Source of the DNA: Kumtagia yinganensis
GTDB taxonomy: Bacteria; Pseudomonadota; Alphaproteobacteria; Rhizobiales; Rhizobiaceae
DNA length: 64,000 bases
NCBI RefSeq assembly: GCF_040081985.1
Contig: NZ_JBEBMH010000017.1
Location: 1-64,000, forward strand
Direction of reading: 5' to 3'
The number at the start of each line of letters is the position of its first letter. Position 1 is the first letter of the stretch. This document shows positions 45,159 through 55,020 of the stretch, piece by piece. Under the pieces are notes generated by a model. It was not told where the DNA came from. It worked only from the letters and a program-made list of their open reading frames with translations, and searched no databases. Both the position numbers and the translations under genes were made by a program.

Positions 45159-45498
45159 ATATTGGGGACAGCTAAGCACTGACAAAGGGGCAAGTCAACG
45201 GGTGAGAATTCGACTCTCTGACGACCTCGGGCTCGAAGGCGCGAACGAGCCAAGACATCTTGCAAACCCGAATCCAATTTAGGCTTAGCTCGGTTCACAA
45301 CAGCCCTACCGGTCGTGGATCGGCCATGGCCAGCATCTCAGCTGTTGGCTTGCGTGGAGAACGCCGTGACGGAAGCATCCGCGATCTTCATTGCCTCCTT
45401 CCCTCAGTGGCGCCTCCCGGATCGGCGCCTCCTCAAATGTGAGGCGCTTCCTCCGGAGCAACTTGACGCGCCGCTGTTTCTAGGCAACAATCAATATC
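45159..45498. other. Intergenic region between the divergent module 3 operons
   Basis: No gene is supported. The region separates two matching IclR-type operators and should hold the two divergent promoters; no convincing -35/-10 pair was identified. Confidence 0.4.
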
Positions 45499-45523
45499 GG
45501 AACATTCGTTCCATATATGGAAC
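45499..45523. promoter_or_regulatory. IclR-type operator, right copy
   Basis: GTTCCATATATGGAAC (45508-45523) is a perfect 16-bp palindrome. A third half-site GGAAC lies at 45499-45503, 4 nt away. It is 61 bp upstream of the peptide-type receptor gene. Confidence 0.75.
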
Positions 45524-45584
45524 AGGCGATGGGATGGCTCTTCATGGGCTAACGGAGGATCGCCGTCCGAAGGGAGGGTTTGAG

Positions 45585-47213
45585 ATGATCCTATCAGGCT
45601 TGGCTACGAGGCCATGGCGGACAATTGTTGCCGGAGTAATACTCGCGGGCCTGTTCGCGGTGGTGCCGACCGTGGCGGAGGAGAAACTGCAAGGCGGCAC
45701 GCTGGTGTTCGCCCACGAGCAGGAACCAGGCACATTCAACCTGTTCCATCCGAGCGGGCAAAGCGGCGCCGTGGCAGCGGCCAGTGGCCTAATGCAGGTT
45801 GGAACCTACAGGTTCCCGCCCGACGGCGTGCCGGTGCCTTTCATCATCGAGAAAGAGGCCGAGGTCACCGACAATCCGTTCACGGTTACCTACACGATCC
45901 GCAAGGATGCGAAGTTCAATGACGGCCATCCGATCACGGCCGAGGACTACGCGTTCACCTATGAGACGATTGTCAATCCGAAATGGACGATCGCCAACCG
46001 GAAGCCCTATGATCTAATTACCGGCTACGAGATCATCGACGAGCGCACGATCAAGTTCAGCTTCTCGGCCGCGGTTCCCACCTACAGGCAGCTCTTCCAC
46101 ATCGTGCTGCCCAAGCACGACCTCGAAGGCAAGAACTGGGATACGGCCTGGCAGGATCGCGTCCCGGTCTCGAACGGTCCGTTCAAGATGGAGAGCTGGC
46201 AGCGCGGCCAGCAGATCACTTTCGTGCGCAACGAGCACTTCTTCGGTGGCGGTCCGCACCTCGACCGTATCGTGATGCGCTTCGTGCCTGAAACCAATAC
46301 TCTGCTGGAACTGCTTCGCTCCGGCGAGATCGATGCTTCGGATCCGCAGCCGCAACCCGAGATCATCTCGACCGCGGCCAATCTCGACGGCATCAGGATC
46401 GACGCCAAGACGGGCCTGCTGAACGAGTACATCCGCTTCAATTTCAAAACGCCCGGCCTCGACAAGAAGTATGTGCGGCGCGCCATCATGATGGGCATCG
46501 ACCGCCAGGCGATCGTCGACCAGCTGATGAAGCCCGTCGATCCGAATGCGGCGCCGCCGCAGAGCTGGGTGTTCGCGCCGTCGAACCCCCATTTCCAGCC
46601 GAAGTTCGAGTCGCTCGGCTACAATCCCGAAGGCGCCGTCACGCTGCTCGAAGACAATGGCTGCAGGCGCGGCGCCGACCAGATTTTCGTGTGCGACGGG
46701 GCAAAGCTCGACTTCGGGTTCGTGACCACCGCCGGCAGCGAGCGACGCGAGCTGACCTTCGAGATCGTCCAGGCCTATCTGCAGGCGATCGGCATCAGCG
46801 TCAGAGCCGACTTCTCGGAAGCCGCCGCCCAGTTCGGCACGCGCGGGCCGCAGGGCCAATACGACCTTTTCGTCCAGGGCGGCCTCTTCGACGACCCTAT
46901 CTCACTGATGCCGTACATGGGATGCGAGGGCAAGATCAATGCCTCCGGCTACTGCAACCCCGAACTCGACGCGGTGATGAACGAGATCACCGTGGCGGCC
47001 GAGCCGGACAAGCGGGCCGAGCTCCTCAACAAGATGGACTCGATCCTGGCCGACGACCTGCCGTTCTTCCCGGTGTTTGGCCTGTCGCGCATGGTAGTCT
47101 ACAACGCCAACCGAGTGGGTGGATTCAACGTGAGCCCGTTCACCGATGGCGTAGTTTCGACCGGTGGCTGGTACTGGAACTGGAATGCCCAGGACTTCTA
47201 CCGCGTTCAGTAA
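45585..47213 (+). CDS. ABC transporter substrate-binding protein, family 5 (DppA/OppA type)
   Basis: 542 aa. Signal peptide about residues 1-32. SBP_bac_5 fold: YTIRKDAKFNDGHPITAEDY, VSNGPFKMESWQRGQQITFV and the late GGWYWNW. AGGGAGGG precedes ATG 45585. Family 5 receptors bind peptides but also oligosaccharides and sugar derivatives. The location beside an acid-sugar dehydratase and an SDR suggests the latter. Confidence 0.8.
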   Translation: MILSGLATRPWRTIVAGVILAGLFAVVPTVAEEKLQGGTLVFAHEQEPGTFNLFHPSGQSGAVAAASGLMQVGTYRFPPDGVPVPFIIEKEAEVTDNPFTVTYTIRKDAKFNDGHPITAEDYAFTYETIVNPKWTIANRKPYDLITGYEIIDERTIKFSFSAAVPTYRQLFHIVLPKHDLEGKNWDTAWQDRVPVSNGPFKMESWQRGQQITFVRNEHFFGGGPHLDRIVMRFVPETNTLLELLRSGEIDASDPQPQPEIISTAANLDGIRIDAKTGLLNEYIRFNFKTPGLDKKYVRRAIMMGIDRQAIVDQLMKPVDPNAAPPQSWVFAPSNPHFQPKFESLGYNPEGAVTLLEDNGCRRGADQIFVCDGAKLDFGFVTTAGSERRELTFEIVQAYLQAIGISVRADFSEAAAQFGTRGPQGQYDLFVQGGLFDDPISLMPYMGCEGKINASGYCNPELDAVMNEITVAAEPDKRAELLNKMDSILADDLPFFPVFGLSRMVVYNANRVGGFNVSPFTDGVVSTGGWYWNWNAQDFYRVQ

Positions 47214-47284
47214 TCCTTCCGTCCGGGGCCGGCGAATTGACGTTGGCCCCCGCGTTCCCCGCCTACCGCCACGGGAGTTTTCAG

Positions 47285-48256
47285 TTGCCCCGGCTAATCG
47301 CAAATCGGATGTTCTTCAGCCTGTTCGTGCTTCTTGCCGCCACGCTGGTTATCTTTTTCGGCATTTCGTCAATCAGCGATCCGCTCGGCGAACTGCGCAG
47401 CGAACCCAATATCAGCCCCGAGTCGTTGCAGCGGCTGATCGACCGCAAGCATCTCGAAGAGCCGCTGGTGGTGCAGTACGGCTACTGGGTCAAGGACATG
47501 GTGACCGCACAGTTCGGCAACGATCTGAAGTTCGACCGGCCGATCTGGCCTGAACTCAGCCGCGCGCTGGTCAACACCGTACAACTCGTTATCTTCGCCG
47601 AGCTCTTTGCGATCGTACTGGCAGTCATCATCGGAGTGATGGCGGGGCGCTTCCAGTACTCGGTCTTCGACTATGGCACGACCATCCTGAGCTTCATTGG
47701 CTACTCGATCCCGATCTTCTGGTTCGCGCTGATCCTCCAGATCCTCGCTGTGAATTTCTATCAGACGACAGGCGTAAGGGCGGTCTACATCTCGGGCCTC
47801 TCGTCGGTCGACGCGCCGACAGGCCTCATGTTTTATGTCGACCGCATACAGCATCTCATCCTGCCGATCCTTGCACTCTCAGTCACCTCAATCGCCGCCT
47901 ATTCGCGTTATCTGCGCGCCTCGATGATCGAGGTGATCAACGCGGACTATGTCCGCACCGCCCGCGCCAAAGGACTCAGCGAGCCTAAGGTGGTGCTCCG
48001 GCATGCTTTGCGCAACGCGGCCGTACCCCTCGCTACGGTGGTGGGCGTCAATCTCGGAACCGTGTTCAGCGGCACGATCATTATCGAGACGATCTTCTCT
48101 ATGCCCGGCATGGGGCTGTTCTTCTTCAACGCGCTCTCTACGAGAGATGTCTATTCTATCATGGCTTGGCTCATGGTCACGGCTTCGCTGACGATGCTGT
48201 TCAACTTGGTCACCGACATCGTCTATGGCCTGCTCGACCCCAGGACCCGTACATGA
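47285..48256 (+). CDS. ABC transporter permease (DppB type)
   Basis: 323 aa from TTG 47285 with GGGAG 7 nt upstream. About six membrane segments; the conserved EAA region is YVRTARAKGLSEPKVVLRHA. The next gene overlaps by 4 nt. Confidence 0.8.
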   Translation: MPRLIANRMFFSLFVLLAATLVIFFGISSISDPLGELRSEPNISPESLQRLIDRKHLEEPLVVQYGYWVKDMVTAQFGNDLKFDRPIWPELSRALVNTVQLVIFAELFAIVLAVIIGVMAGRFQYSVFDYGTTILSFIGYSIPIFWFALILQILAVNFYQTTGVRAVYISGLSSVDAPTGLMFYVDRIQHLILPILALSVTSIAAYSRYLRASMIEVINADYVRTARAKGLSEPKVVLRHALRNAAVPLATVVGVNLGTVFSGTIIIETIFSMPGMGLFFFNALSTRDVYSIMAWLMVTASLTMLFNLVTDIVYGLLDPRTRT

Positions 48257-49161
48257 CCTGCTCCACTTCGGCTGCGGCCCGGCGCGAGGGCTCGATGATC
48301 CGGCATCGGTCGCGGCTATGGCGATTCCTGTCCCGCTTCGCGCGCCATCGCGTAGCGGTGGTCAGCCTCGTCATCCTCCTTGCCATCATGATGGCGGCAC
48401 TGAACGCCGGAGGGATCAGCCCCTACAACTATGACAGCATGAACTTGCCGGCGGCGAACCTAGGGCCAACGATGGAAGGCCGGCACTATTTCGGCACCGA
48501 TAAGCTTGGCCGCGACTATTTCACGCGCGTGTTTTACGGCACTCGTACGACGATCTTCGTTGCGATGACCGTGGCGCTGCTTTCGACTCTGATCGGGACG
48601 ATAGTTGGCGCGGCGGCGGGCTATTTCGGCGGCCGGATCGACAATCTACTGATGCGCCTCACGGACCTGGTGATCATCCTGCCGGGCCTCGCGCTTCTGA
48701 TGATCCTTACCACCTTCCTCGGCGAGGGTACGCCAATGCAGGTTGCGATCCTGCTCTCATCGCTGCTGTGGACGCTGGTCGCCCGTATCGTACGAGCACA
48801 GTTTCTGTCGCTCAGGCGGCGCGAATTCGTTGAGGCCGCGATCCTCGCTGGGGCATCGCCGTGGCGAGTGATCTGGCGTCACATTCTGCCGAACACGCTC
48901 GGCCCGATCATCGTCAATGCGACATTGACCATCTCGACCGCCATCCTCATCGAGTCCGCACTCTCGTTCATCGGTTTCGGCGTCAAACCGCCAACGCCGG
49001 CGCTGGGCCAATTGATCAGCCAGGGGCGCGGTTCGATGCAGACGCAGTGGTGGCTGGTGACCTTTCCAGGGCTGATGATCGTGACGATCTGCCTCACGAT
49101 CAACTTTATCGGCGACGGCTTGCGCGATGCGCTCGATGCCCGCCATGCGCGGCGGAGCTGA
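48253..49161 (+). CDS. ABC transporter permease (DppC type)
   Basis: 302 aa. FGTDKLGRDYFTRVFYGTRT near residue 80 and the EAA motif FVEAAILAGASPWRVIWRHI are diagnostic for DppC. About six membrane segments. Two nt separate it from the next gene. Confidence 0.85.
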   Translation: MTCSTSAAARREGSMIRHRSRLWRFLSRFARHRVAVVSLVILLAIMMAALNAGGISPYNYDSMNLPAANLGPTMEGRHYFGTDKLGRDYFTRVFYGTRTTIFVAMTVALLSTLIGTIVGAAAGYFGGRIDNLLMRLTDLVIILPGLALLMILTTFLGEGTPMQVAILLSSLLWTLVARIVRAQFLSLRRREFVEAAILAGASPWRVIWRHILPNTLGPIIVNATLTISTAILIESALSFIGFGVKPPTPALGQLISQGRGSMQTQWWLVTFPGLMIVTICLTINFIGDGLRDALDARHARRS

Positions 49162-49163
49162 GC

Positions 49164-50168
49164 ATGGACCGCAGCGGCCCGCCCCTTCTTTCAGTCGAAG
49201 ACCTGATTACCGAGTTTCACACCGCCGACGGGGTCGTACACGCCGTCGACGGGGTATCGTACGAGCTGTGGCCTGGCGAGACGCTGGCCGTGGTCGGCGA
49301 GTCCGGCTCGGGCAAGAGCGTGACAGCCATGTCGATCCTGGGCCTCGTGCAGCAGCCGCCCGGCCGGATCGTGGGCGGCCGGGTGATGTTCGAAGGCCGG
49401 GATCTGCTGCGGCTATCGCGTCGGGAGATGCGGGCGGTCCGCGGCCGGTCGATCGCGATGATCTTCCAGGACCCGATGACGTCGCTGAACCCAGTACTGA
49501 CGGTCGGCTTTCAAATCACCGAAGCGATACTTGCGCACGACACGGACCGCGGCAAGGCCGAGGAGCGGGCGATCGCTCTGCTCTCGACTGTGGGCGTGCC
49601 CAACGCAAAGGAGCGCTTCAGCCAATATCCGCACCAGTATTCGGGCGGCATGCGGCAGCGCGCTTTGATCGCGATGGCGATCGCCAACGGACCGCGGCTG
49701 CTCATTGCGGACGAACCGACAACCGCGCTCGACGTGACCATCCAGGCCCAGGTGTTCGAGACACTGAAGTTAGCGCAGCAGGAGACGCAGGCGGCGATGA
49801 TCCTGATTACGCACGATCTCGGCCTCGTCGCGGAAATGGCAGACCGGGTCGCCGTGATGTATGCAGGACGGGTGGTCGAGACGGCTGGGGTGCGCGAGCT
49901 ATTTCACGCGCCACGACACCCTTACACGGTCGGGCTAATGAGGAGTCTGCCCAGACTCGACAACCGGAGCGGGCACTTGATGCCGATTCCGGGCTCGCCG
50001 CCCAGCCTAATCCAACCGCCGCCTGGCTGTCCTTTCCATCCGCGCTGCGCGTCCTATGCCGGACGAAGTCGCTGCCACACGGAACGTCCCGCGCTGCGGC
50101 AAGTGGAGCCCAACCACGCTTCGGCCTGCCACTTCGCTGAAGACCTTGCGCGAAAAGTGCCTACATGA
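49164..50168 (+). CDS. ABC transporter ATPase (DppD type)
   Basis: 334 aa. VGESGSGKSVTAMSILGLV, QYPHQYSGGMRQRALIAMAI, LLIADEPTTALDVT and ITHDLG. The C-terminal oligopeptide-transporter domain has Cys residues in CPFHPRC, RCHTE and ACHFAED, typical of Fe-S-like DppD/DppF tails. It overlaps dppF-like by 4 nt. Confidence 0.85.
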   Translation: MDRSGPPLLSVEDLITEFHTADGVVHAVDGVSYELWPGETLAVVGESGSGKSVTAMSILGLVQQPPGRIVGGRVMFEGRDLLRLSRREMRAVRGRSIAMIFQDPMTSLNPVLTVGFQITEAILAHDTDRGKAEERAIALLSTVGVPNAKERFSQYPHQYSGGMRQRALIAMAIANGPRLLIADEPTTALDVTIQAQVFETLKLAQQETQAAMILITHDLGLVAEMADRVAVMYAGRVVETAGVRELFHAPRHPYTVGLMRSLPRLDNRSGHLMPIPGSPPSLIQPPPGCPFHPRCASYAGRSRCHTERPALRQVEPNHASACHFAEDLARKVPT

Positions 50169-51133
50169 CCCGTTCTAGCTCCGAAACTCCACTCCTCACC
50201 GTCGATCGATTAACCAAGCGTTATGGCAGTGACGTACGCGCAGTTGACGCCGTGAGCTTCACACTCCAGCGCGGCGAAACGCTCGGCCTTGTCGGCGAGT
50301 CGGGTTGCGGAAAATCAACGACGGGCCGCTGCATCATAGGCCTTGAACGGCTGACAGCTGGGACTGTAGCATTCGAGGGGCACGATGTCGGCAGCGCGAG
50401 ACGCGCCGAGCTGAAGTTAATCCGGCGCAACCTACAATACGTCTTCCAGGATCCCTACTCCTCACTGAACCCGTTGATGACGATCCAAGCGACGCTGGAG
50501 GAGCCGCTACTCCTAGCCGGAGTGCGCCGAAGGGAGCGGCGCGATCGGGTGGCCGAGCTGATGCAACTCGTGGGCCTTGCACCCGAGCACGCCAACCGGT
50601 TTCCGCACGAGTTCTCAGGCGGCCAGCGACAGCGCATCGGTATCGCGCGCGCCCTGGCGCTCAACCCCAAGCTAATTATCCTCGATGAGCCTGTTTCGGC
50701 TCTCGACGTCTCGATTCAGGCGCAAGTGATCAACCTGCTCGAGGATCTGCAGGATCGCCTCGGGCTAGCCTACCTCTTTGTCGCGCACGACCTGTCGGTG
50801 GTGAGCCATACCTGCGACCGCGTGGCAGTTATGTATCTAGGCCGCATCGTCGAGATTGGCACCCGGGACGAGATCTTCGACCATCCCACGCATCCTTATA
50901 CGCAAGCGCTGCTTTCGGCGATACCGATCCACGACCCAGACAAGCGCGGGCAGCGGCGGCGTATCGTGCTGTCGGGCGATCTGCCGAACGCGGCTAATCC
51001 ACCATCGGGCTGTCGCTTCCGGACCCGCTGCTGGAAAGCGTCCGAGATCTGCGCCGCGACCGAACCGATACTCGAGCCCAAGGCCAGCGGCCAGCAGGCG
51101 GCGTGCCATTTCGCGCCTTCGAAGGCGGACTAG
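50165..51133 (+). CDS. ABC transporter ATPase (DppF type)
   Basis: 322 aa. VGESGCGKSTTGRCIIGLE, FPHEFSGGQRQRIGIARALA, LIILDEPVSALDVS and AHDLSVV, with the C-terminal Cys segment (CRFRTRC, EICA). Last transport gene of the operon; the SDR starts 71 bp downstream. Confidence 0.85.
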   Translation: MTRSSSETPLLTVDRLTKRYGSDVRAVDAVSFTLQRGETLGLVGESGCGKSTTGRCIIGLERLTAGTVAFEGHDVGSARRAELKLIRRNLQYVFQDPYSSLNPLMTIQATLEEPLLLAGVRRRERRDRVAELMQLVGLAPEHANRFPHEFSGGQRQRIGIARALALNPKLIILDEPVSALDVSIQAQVINLLEDLQDRLGLAYLFVAHDLSVVSHTCDRVAVMYLGRIVEIGTRDEIFDHPTHPYTQALLSAIPIHDPDKRGQRRRIVLSGDLPNAANPPSGCRFRTRCWKASEICAATEPILEPKASGQQAACHFAPSKAD

Positions 51134-51204
51134 GGCATCGCCTTGGGGAGATAGCTTGTCTCAGGCTACTAAAGCCGTTCGCATGTGAGCAATAGAGAGG
51201 GTGA

Positions 51205-51951
51205 ATGAACCAGATTGATCTCAAGGGCCAAGTGGCCGTCATCACTGGCGGTGCACAAGGCATCGGCTTCGCCATCGCGCGACGGCTCGTTGCCTCGGGC
51301 GCCAAGGTCAGCCTCTGGGACTTGGATACCGAGCTGCTGGCGAGCGCCAAGGCCGAACTGGGCGAAGCCGCTTCGATGATCGCAGTCAATATCACTAACT
51401 ACAATGCGGTCGCGGCCGCCGTCGTTGAGATCGAAAGAAGCCTGGGTAGTCTCGATATCCTAGTGCACTCGGCGGGTATTGCCGGCAAGAACGCACCGCT
51501 CGACGAGTACGAGCTCGACGAATGGCACCGAGTGATCGAGATCGACCTTAACGGCGCGTTCTACGTCAACCGCGCCGTGCTGCCCGGGATGAAGGCCCGC
51601 AACTATGGCCGCATCGTAAACATCGCCTCGATAGCCGGCAAGGAAGGCAACCCGAATGCCTCGGCCTATGCCGCAGCCAAGGCTGGCGTCATCGGCATGA
51701 CTAAGGCGGTCGGCAAAGAGTGCGCCAAGTATGACATCGCCATCAACGTCATTACCCCGGCGACCGCCAAGACCCGTATCCTCGACGAGCTCAAGCCCGA
51801 GTTCATCGAGTACATGCTGAATCGTATCCCCCGCGGCCGCTTCCTCGAAGTCGACGAAGCTGCCAACATGGTGGCTTGGCTGGTAAGCAAAGAGAACAGC
51901 TTCACTACTGCGTCGATATTCGATTTGAGCGGCGGTCGCGCGACCTACTGA
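51205..51951 (+). CDS. SDR dehydrogenase, 2-keto-3-deoxyaldonate dehydrogenase-like
   Basis: 248 aa. TGGAQGIG, HSAG and catalytic segment IASIAGKEGNPNASAYAAAK, tail SGGRATY. Very similar to the SDR at 16.7-17.4 kb. It probably oxidises the keto-deoxy acid made by the module 3 dehydratase. Confidence 0.75.
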   Translation: MNQIDLKGQVAVITGGAQGIGFAIARRLVASGAKVSLWDLDTELLASAKAELGEAASMIAVNITNYNAVAAAVVEIERSLGSLDILVHSAGIAGKNAPLDEYELDEWHRVIEIDLNGAFYVNRAVLPGMKARNYGRIVNIASIAGKEGNPNASAYAAAKAGVIGMTKAVGKECAKYDIAINVITPATAKTRILDELKPEFIEYMLNRIPRGRFLEVDEAANMVAWLVSKENSFTTASIFDLSGGRATY

Positions 51952-52038
51952 GGGCGGATGGAAGTGAAGGCACAGACCTCGCCAATCGGTTCCGTTGCAA
52001 ATTCTTATCTCGGCACAGAAACCGCTGGGCGACAGCTT
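51952..52038. other. No recognisable gene after the SDR
   Basis: A possible start (MEVKAQTSPIGSVANSYLGT from 51960) runs straight into IS6 remnant sequence and has no recognisable family. It may be the 5' stub of the next operon gene. Confidence 0.25.
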
Positions 52039-52260
52039 TCAAATCGCAGCGAAGATTTTAAACTTTTCGGCGCCGGACAGATGAGCATTGTTGGCGTACC
52101 TCGCCTGTCGATTGCGCATCATGCGGATCACTTCCATCCCGAGCAGAGTGGCGCTGGCGCTTGCGAATGACTTGAACGCGAGCATTCGGTATACACGGCG
52201 CTTGATACGCCGGTGGTCTTGCTCGATGGGGTTGTTGAGGTAATTGGCTACGTGGTAGTC
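52039..52260 (-). pseudogene. IS6-family transposase C-terminal remnant
   Basis: VANYLNNPIEQDHRRIKRRV, MLAFKSFASASATLLGMEVI and RMMRNRQARYANN, the same region as the 261-473 remnant. The N-terminal two thirds are absent. Confidence 0.7.
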
Positions 52261-52442
52261 GACGGCAATGTTCTCCAACGGGATACGGCGAAGCGAGGCT
52301 GGCGCTTGGAAGATGGACAGCGACGACGGTGCCGGCGCTTTACCTGCTCGACGACACGAGGAGCATCATCGGCCGTTCGAGCTCTTCCTCCAGCGCCGAC
52401 GCTTGCTTGATCTGTTCTATGGACGGGGCGAACTCATCAATC
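52261..52442. other. Unassigned sequence between IS6 copies
   Basis: A minus-strand open stretch (FAPSIEQIKQASALEEELER) ends at a stop with no start. It looks like the end of a metabolic enzyme truncated by IS insertion, but I cannot name the family. Confidence 0.25.
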
Positions 52443-53249
52443 GGCGATGTCACGTTGTCTGCATATAAACGCGTTGAGACCTGCGGCCGCTGATGTCAGC
52501 TGACCACGGTCACAGCTTTCCATTCCGCCATGACCTGCAGGCGGTGAATATGTGTGGCGAGAGCGGAGCGTTTTGAGCAGGGCGGGACGAAGAGATTGCG
52601 CAGCGCCGAGAAGATCGAAACGAAGCGTTGAAGTGCTCCTGGTGATCGGAAGCCTTGCATGGTCCGCTCCCGTTTTCGCAGCGGCACATGGGAATTCTCC
52701 GCCCAATTATTCAATCCCTTGTGCGACCGATGCTCGACATCCGGCATCACCTGTCGCCTGGCTGCTCCATAAGAGCGCAGCTTGTCGGTGACCATGCGCT
52801 TCGGCGCGACACCTTGCTTCTTCAACAGCCGCGTCAGCAAGCGCTTGGCCGCCTTGGTGTTGCGGCGGTTCTGGACGATCTCATCGAGCACGTAGCCATC
52901 CTGGTCGACGGCGCGCCACAACCAGTGTTTCCTGCCGACGATGGTGATGACGACCTCGTCCAGATGCCAGACATCGTTTCGGTTGGGCTGCTTGCGGCGC
53001 AAGCGGCGAGCGTAATCCGGACCGAACTTGATGCCCCACCGGCGGATTGTCTCATACGAAACCACGATCCCGCGCTCCAGCAGCATTTCCTCGACCAGAC
53101 GCAGGCTCAAGGGGAACCTGTAGTAGAGCCAGACGGCATGGGCGATGATCTGCGGCGGGAAACGATGACGCTTGTAGCTGACCGTCGCGGTGTTCATGCA
53201 TGTGCGTCTACCCTGCCAGCCCCTCACAAGCTGTTAACGTGACATCACC
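52443..53249 (-). mobile_element. Complete IS6-family element
   Basis: Terminal inverted repeats GGCGATGTCACGTT (52443-52456) and AACGTGACATCACC (53236-53249) match at 13 of 14 positions and bracket a single intact transposase, 807 bp in all. The 8 bp on the two sides differ (CATCAATC and CTTAAACC), so no target duplication is kept, as expected if flanks were rearranged. Confidence 0.85.
52496..53197 (-). CDS. IS6-family transposase
   Basis: 233 aa from ATG 53197, the normal IS26-like length. SLRLVEEMLLERGIVVSYET (helix-turn-helix), the DDE residues in VWHLDEVVITI and MVTDKLRSYGAA, then NNWAENSHVPLRKRERTMQG. Frame intact, likely functional. Confidence 0.9.
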   Translation of the reverse strand: MNTATVSYKRHRFPPQIIAHAVWLYYRFPLSLRLVEEMLLERGIVVSYETIRRWGIKFGPDYARRLRRKQPNRNDVWHLDEVVITIVGRKHWLWRAVDQDGYVLDEIVQNRRNTKAAKRLLTRLLKKQGVAPKRMVTDKLRSYGAARRQVMPDVEHRSHKGLNNWAENSHVPLRKRERTMQGFRSPGALQRFVSIFSALRNLFVPPCSKRSALATHIHRLQVMAEWKAVTVVS

Positions 53250-53709
53250 CTTAAACCTGCTGGCCACGGTTCGTCTTGATCGTCTCCTGATCCCGCAGAT
53301 GATCGCGCGGGGCGCCGGCGCGGTGGTGCATGTCACCTCCATCCAGTCCGTCCTGCCGCTTCCCGAGGCAACCACCGCATACGCCAGCGCCAAGGCCGCG
53401 CTCCGGACGTACAGCAAGTCCATCTCCAAGGAACTCGGTCCCAAGGGCGTGCGGGTCAACGTCGTCTCCCCCGGATGGATCATGACCGAGGGGACCGGAG
53501 TGTTTTTGGAACGTATCCAAGCCGCCAACGGCGGCACGCTAGAGGACGCGCGCCAGCTCGTCCTGGACGGCCTTGGCGGCATTGCCATCGGGCGCGGAGC
53601 CGAACCATTCGAGGTCGCTGAAGCCATCGCCTTCCTGGCCTCGGATCGCGCCTCTTCGATCCATGGTTCGGAGCTCGTCGTCGACGGCGGCACTGTCCCG
53701 ACTGTCTGA
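53250..53709 (+). pseudogene. SDR oxidoreductase, N-terminally truncated
   Basis: Begins abruptly at the IS6 end with NLLATVRLDRLLIPQMIARG, then HVTSIQSVLPLPEATTAYAS with YASAK as the catalytic Tyr/Lys, and ends GGTVPTV. The N-terminal NAD-binding half is missing. Confidence 0.75.
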
Positions 53710-53957
53710 TCACACGGACACGTCCACGCTTGGCCGAGCTGGCCAGGCGTGGACAGACGCATGCCATAGCCTGATTGTCCCAGCGTCTGCTCGCCGGCCT
53801 TAGAGCGAATGTCCGCTGCTCTGGCCCATCGCGACATATTGCGCTACCGCCCGAAGTCGGTCGCTATAGGGGCAGAGCAGACATTGCTTTAGTCGCATCA
53901 CGCCGCCGGGTTTATGGGTACACGGCCCAGTCAAAGCGGGTGAGATTCAAGCGCGTA
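53710..53957. other. No gene seen
   Basis: Intergenic and IS-flanking sequence between the truncated SDR and the ISL3 remnant; no coding or structural feature could be supported. Confidence 0.4.
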
Positions 53958-55020
53958 TCGCCGTAACCATCGCTACGGCACGATCGTCTGCGATCTGGAG
54001 CGACGGCGGATTGTGACGTTGTTGCCCGACCGTGAAGTTGCCACCGTCGAGGCTTGGCTTGCTGATCACCCTGAGATCGAAACCGTCTCGCGCGACCGCG
54101 GCGGCGGTTACGGCGAAGCCACCGCCAAGGCATTACCGAATGTGGTTCAGGTCGCAGACCGCTGGCATCTCATGGAGAATGCGAGCGCGGCTTTTCTCGA
54201 CGCCGTTCGCAAGTCGATGCGGATAAACCGAACTGCGATCGGCGCTACGACGATCAACCCGGGCCTGCTCACCTATGCCGAGAAACTGCAATACGAAGGC
54301 TATCTGCGGCGTGAGGAGACAAACGCGGCAATCATGAAACTTGCCAGCGAAGGCATCCCCATCAAGGAGATCGTGCGCCGCACCGGTCACAGTCGCAAAC
54401 TCGTGCGCCAAGTGATACGTGGCTAGCGAACCGATATTTTCCGCGTCCGGCAGAGTTCGCTCGAGGCATGGTTGCCGTTCCTGGATGGGCAATGGATATC
54501 GGGCTGCCACAATGCAAGCGAGCTCTGGCGGCGGCTGAAGACAAAAGGCTTTCGGGGACGCCCGGGCGTCGTCAGCGAATGGGCAAGGCGACGGCGTCGC
54601 GCCGAGCAGGCATCCGATCAGCAACTCCACAAGGTGCCGTCAGCCAGAACGATCGCGCGGCTGATGACGACGGCCCGTGATCATCTGAGCAAAGCCGACA
54701 CGGTCATGATCGCCGCCATCGAAGCGGGTGTGCCCCTGCTGGTGGAAGCACGCAACCTGAGCGCCGGTTTCCATTCCATGATCCGTAAGAAGCTTGCCGA
54801 TGATCTCGAGCCGTGGATCGCCGACGCCGGCAAAAGCCTCATCGCGTCCTTCGCCAAGGGCATCATTCGCGACCATGCTGCCGTCCGCGCCGCGATCACC
54901 GAACCATGGTCCAACGGTCAAACAGAGGGACAGATCACCAAGCTCAAGCTTGTGAAACGGCAGATGTATGGACGCGGAAAGCTCGACCTCCTGCTAGCCA
55001 GGCTGATCGGTGCCGTATGA
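53958..55020 (+). pseudogene. ISL3-family transposase with an internal stop
   Basis: YGTIVCDLERRRIVTLLPDR, VSRDRGGGYGEATAKALPNV and VADRWHLMENASAAF give the catalytic core, followed after an in-frame TAG at 54424-54426 by the C-terminal half (EPWSNGQTEGQITKLKLVKR, then MYGRGKLDLLLARLIG). The N-terminal zinc-binding domain is absent. Not functional. Confidence 0.75.

Noticed and set aside
45585..51133. Ordinary dipeptide transporter
   Set aside because: Family architecture is Dpp/Opp, but the shared IclR operator with a dehydratase operon and the downstream SDR make a sugar-derived ligand more likely; the peptide role was not asserted.
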